56,817 nucleotides of DNA, taken from the NCBI GenBank assembly GCA_904373265.1, contig CAJFEE010000028.1, positions 1 through 56,817 on the forward strand, in the 5' to 3' direction. Both the position numbers and the translations under genes were made by a program. Every line of letters begins with the position of its first letter. The first letter of the stretch is position 1. This DNA is from Candidatus Harrysmithiimonas galli (GTDB lineage Bacteria > Bacillota > Bacilli > CAJFEE01). The notes under the pieces are model-generated. The model was given only the letters and a program-made list of their open reading frames with translations, did no database searches and had not been told where the DNA came from. This document shows positions 55,094-56,817 of this stretch, one piece after another.

Positions 55094-55270
55094 GCATATC
55101 CCTCATTTCTTCGTATAGTTTTATTTTATCATAGTAAAGATTATATGACAAAAAATATATAGATGATAAAAAAATCTATACTCTCCATTGCACCCTTTTA
55201 AAGAATTTGAGATAATTAATTAAGAAATTTTAATTGCAAAACATGAAGATGAACGAATAAGGAGTTAGAT

Positions 55271-56011
55271 ATGGCATCAAAAAATTTAAGTATGGTTGGG
55301 CATTTAGATGAAATTAGAAAAAGACTGATTTTTACACTGATCTTTTTTGTGATCATATTTTTTATTGCTTTTATGTATGTTGAAGAAATTTATGCATTTT
55401 TAATTAAAGATCTAGGAACAAAATTGGCAGTATTAGGTCCTGGTGAAATTTTATGGGCATATTTTACCATCGCTGGTCTGGTTTCGCTTGCTATTACAAT
55501 TCCGCTCTTACTGTATCAAATTTGGGCCTTTGTTGCACCAGCATTGCGAAAAAAAGAAAAGCATACCATTGGATTTTATTTTCCTGTTCTTTTCATATTG
55601 TTTTGCTGTGGCATCGTATTTGGTTACTTCGTCATTATGCCAACTTTATTGGAATTCATTCAAAATTTGGGCAGCGGAATGTTTATTGAAGTGTTCACCA
55701 TGCAGAAATATTTTTCATTTGTGTTGACCATTACATTGCCGTTTGGGATCTTATTCATGATGCCCGCAATTTCCATGATGCTTACATCCATTGGAATCAT
55801 TACACCGGCAATTTTGATTACATATCGTAAATATGCATTTTTTATTTTGGTATGTATTTCAGCTCTGATTTCTCCACCAGATTTTCTATCACAATTTGTA
55901 GTGCTTATACCACTCGTATTCATTTATGAAATCAGTATCCTTACCGCAAAATTTTCGTATCGAAAAGTTGTGCGTTCTAGCGTCTATGAATCGGAACATA
56001 CGGATTCATAG
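55271..56011 (+). CDS. tatC: Twin-arginine translocase subunit TatC
   Basis: TatC binds twin-arginine signal peptides and, with TatA, exports folded proteins. The 246-residue protein has six helices. It begins MVGHLDEIRKRLIFTLIFF (the HLxELRxR-type motif, here HLDEIRKR) and includes LAVLGPGEILWAYFTIAGLV, the conserved FVAPALRKKEK loop and MMPAISMMLTSIGIITP. ATG 55271 has AAGGAG upstream. No tatA gene is within the window; it must lie elsewhere. Strong terminator at 56098. Confidence 0.95.
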   Translation: MASKNLSMVGHLDEIRKRLIFTLIFFVIIFFIAFMYVEEIYAFLIKDLGTKLAVLGPGEILWAYFTIAGLVSLAITIPLLLYQIWAFVAPALRKKEKHTIGFYFPVLFILFCCGIVFGYFVIMPTLLEFIQNLGSGMFIEVFTMQKYFSFVLTITLPFGILFMMPAISMMLTSIGIITPAILITYRKYAFFILVCISALISPPDFLSQFVVLIPLVFIYEISILTAKFSYRKVVRSSVYESEHTDS

Positions 56012-56092
56012 ATTATAATAGAAGTTGGAACAAACCCTCATCCTATTTCATCAAAGAGTATCTTGAAATAATAAAGCACATTAAAATAAAAA

Positions 56093-56142
56093 AACGAATG
56101 GGTGTAAAATTTCATCAAGGTTTTACACCCATTTGTTTTTTT
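56093..56142 (+). terminator. Terminator after tatC
   Basis: ATGGGTGTAAAA (56098-56109) pairs with TTTTACACCCAT (56121-56132), then TTGTTTTTTT. Confidence 0.92.
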
Positions 56143-56244
56143 AAGTAAGATCCTTTTGTCCCATTCTCTTTATAAATCATTAACCATCAATATTACTTTC
56201 CATTTTAAATATTTTTCAAAACAAATTATCATACTCATATAATT

Positions 56245-56415
56245 TTATTTCCATTGATACTGATCATTCAAAATATCCTTTATTTCTTCTAATAAAAAAT
56301 TATACATATAAAAAAGTCATCTACTCTTTTATAAATAATATTAGAAATCCCTTGAAATCCTTCTTTTTTGCATATTTTTTCAACTTCTTTTTAAACTTGA
56401 GGCACTGATTTTCAA
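56245..56415 (-). pseudogene. Frameshifted small gene, immunity-like position
   Basis: A GCGGAGG ribosome site precedes TTG 56415 (MKISASSLKR). The sequence then jumps frames: KEVEKICKKEGFQGISNIIY continues to about 56300 in a second frame, and FLLEEIKDILNDQYQWK ends in a third at 56245. Without the two frameshifts it would be a protein of roughly 55-60 residues. Family unknown; placement behind another decayed small gene and a truncated large gene resembles eroded immunity genes. Confidence 0.5.
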
Positions 56416-56472
56416 ATTATTTACCTCCGCTTATTCACAATATCCTACAATACGAATATTAAATTCCTCTAA

Positions 56473-56677
56473 TTATTTATTCATAATTTTATAAAATTTC
56501 ATATAATTATTTGTAGGGAAATATTCAAAATAAATTTCTACAAAGAAAAATAGAAATTCATGTTGCGGGTATACTTCTTGAAATTTCTTAGCCTCTATAT
56601 ATCCAAGATATGCATTTAGTTTATCTTGTATATAGTAACAAATGTTCTCCTTCGTTTTTCAAATAGTCGGAAATCAT
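56473..56677 (-). pseudogene. Frameshifted small gene overlapping the upstream partial CDS
   Basis: ATG 56677 overlaps the stop codon of the gene cut by the window edge. The first frame gives MISDYLKNEGE. Near 56645 a single-base shift is needed to continue as NICYYIQDKLNAYLGYIEAK and EFLFFFVEIYFEYFPTNNYM to the stop at 56473. Repaired, it would be about 67 residues, acidic and aromatic-rich, like many immunity proteins. This is inference from size and position. Confidence 0.5.
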
Positions 56678-56817
56678 AAATACAAGTCCCTGTTATCCTC
56701 ACCTATCCCCATACCATCAGATGTTGTTGTACCACTCTTACTACCTGTTTTTGACTGATTTTCTTTATTCTTATCAGGTTTTGGCTTGTCTTCCTGTGTA
56801 AACCGCTTCCAAACGGT
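56674..56817 (-). CDS. C-terminal tail of a protein cut by the window edge
   Basis: The last 47 residues of a gene entering from the right: a low-complexity basic linker (QEDKPKPDKNKENQSKTGSK) and the end GMGIGEDNRDLYL. Such charged, repetitive linkers occur in surface proteins and polymorphic toxins, but no domain is visible. Its stop overlaps the start of the next gene (ATGA), so the two were one operon. Confidence 0.5.
   Translation of the reverse strand, partial: TVWKRFTQEDKPKPDKNKENQSKTGSKSGTTTSDGMGIGEDNRDLYL

Overview
The window is AT-rich and gene-dense, with short intergenic spacers carrying hairpin-plus-T terminators. It fits a low-GC, endospore-forming member of the Bacillota with an anaerobic, fermentative life style. 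Spore formation is indicated by a sigK fragment, a CotF-type coat protein and a sensor kinase of the sporulation type. Fermentation is suggested by an acyl-CoA dehydrogenase with EtfBA, a lactate permease, a CstA-type permease and an OxlT-type carrier. A spore-forming Negativicute would fit, but no single gene proves this.

Layout. (1) 1-1744: two tiny hydrophobic peptide genes that look like type I toxins, decayed DNA, then the 3' half of sigK beginning where sigK is split in Bacillus subtilis. This looks like one end of a skin-type element that continues to the left. (2) 2250-24789: a conserved core block on the minus strand (rarA alone is on the plus strand). Its order follows the B. subtilis cymR-alaS-greA region: rarA / cymR - cysteine desulfurase - mnmA - TPR protein - recD2 - zinc-ribbon protein - AI-2E family permease - T-box - alaS - ireB - ruvX - DUF1292 - (xpaC-telA inserted) - mltG - trmR - trhP1 - trhP2 - greA. 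mnmA, trmR, trhP1 and trhP2 all act on the tRNA wobble uridine. (3) 25139-33551: an MFS carrier, a decayed membrane-protein gene, a CorC-type protein, then a plus-strand cluster of sensor kinase and two ATP-grasp ligases, then aspartate kinase. (4) 34355-41928: acd-etfB-etfA with a Rex-like operator, a ppx-ppk polyphosphate operon, and two small proteins. (5) 43069-53742: transport genes (CstA, YnfM-type MFS with a divergent LysR regulator, lactate permease, and an AGCS symporter behind a tandem glycine riboswitch) mixed with unknown membrane proteins. (6) 54267-56011: two spore-coat-type proteins, a small membrane protein and tatC. (7) 56012-56817: decayed small genes behind the C-terminal tail of a protein cut by the window edge.

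The most notable points are the toxin-like loci beside the split sigK, a glycine riboswitch whose alternative pairings can be read directly, a Rex-like site before the acyl-CoA dehydrogenase operon, an uncharacterised kinase plus double ATP-grasp cluster, and several eroded genes that ordinary gene calling would miss.
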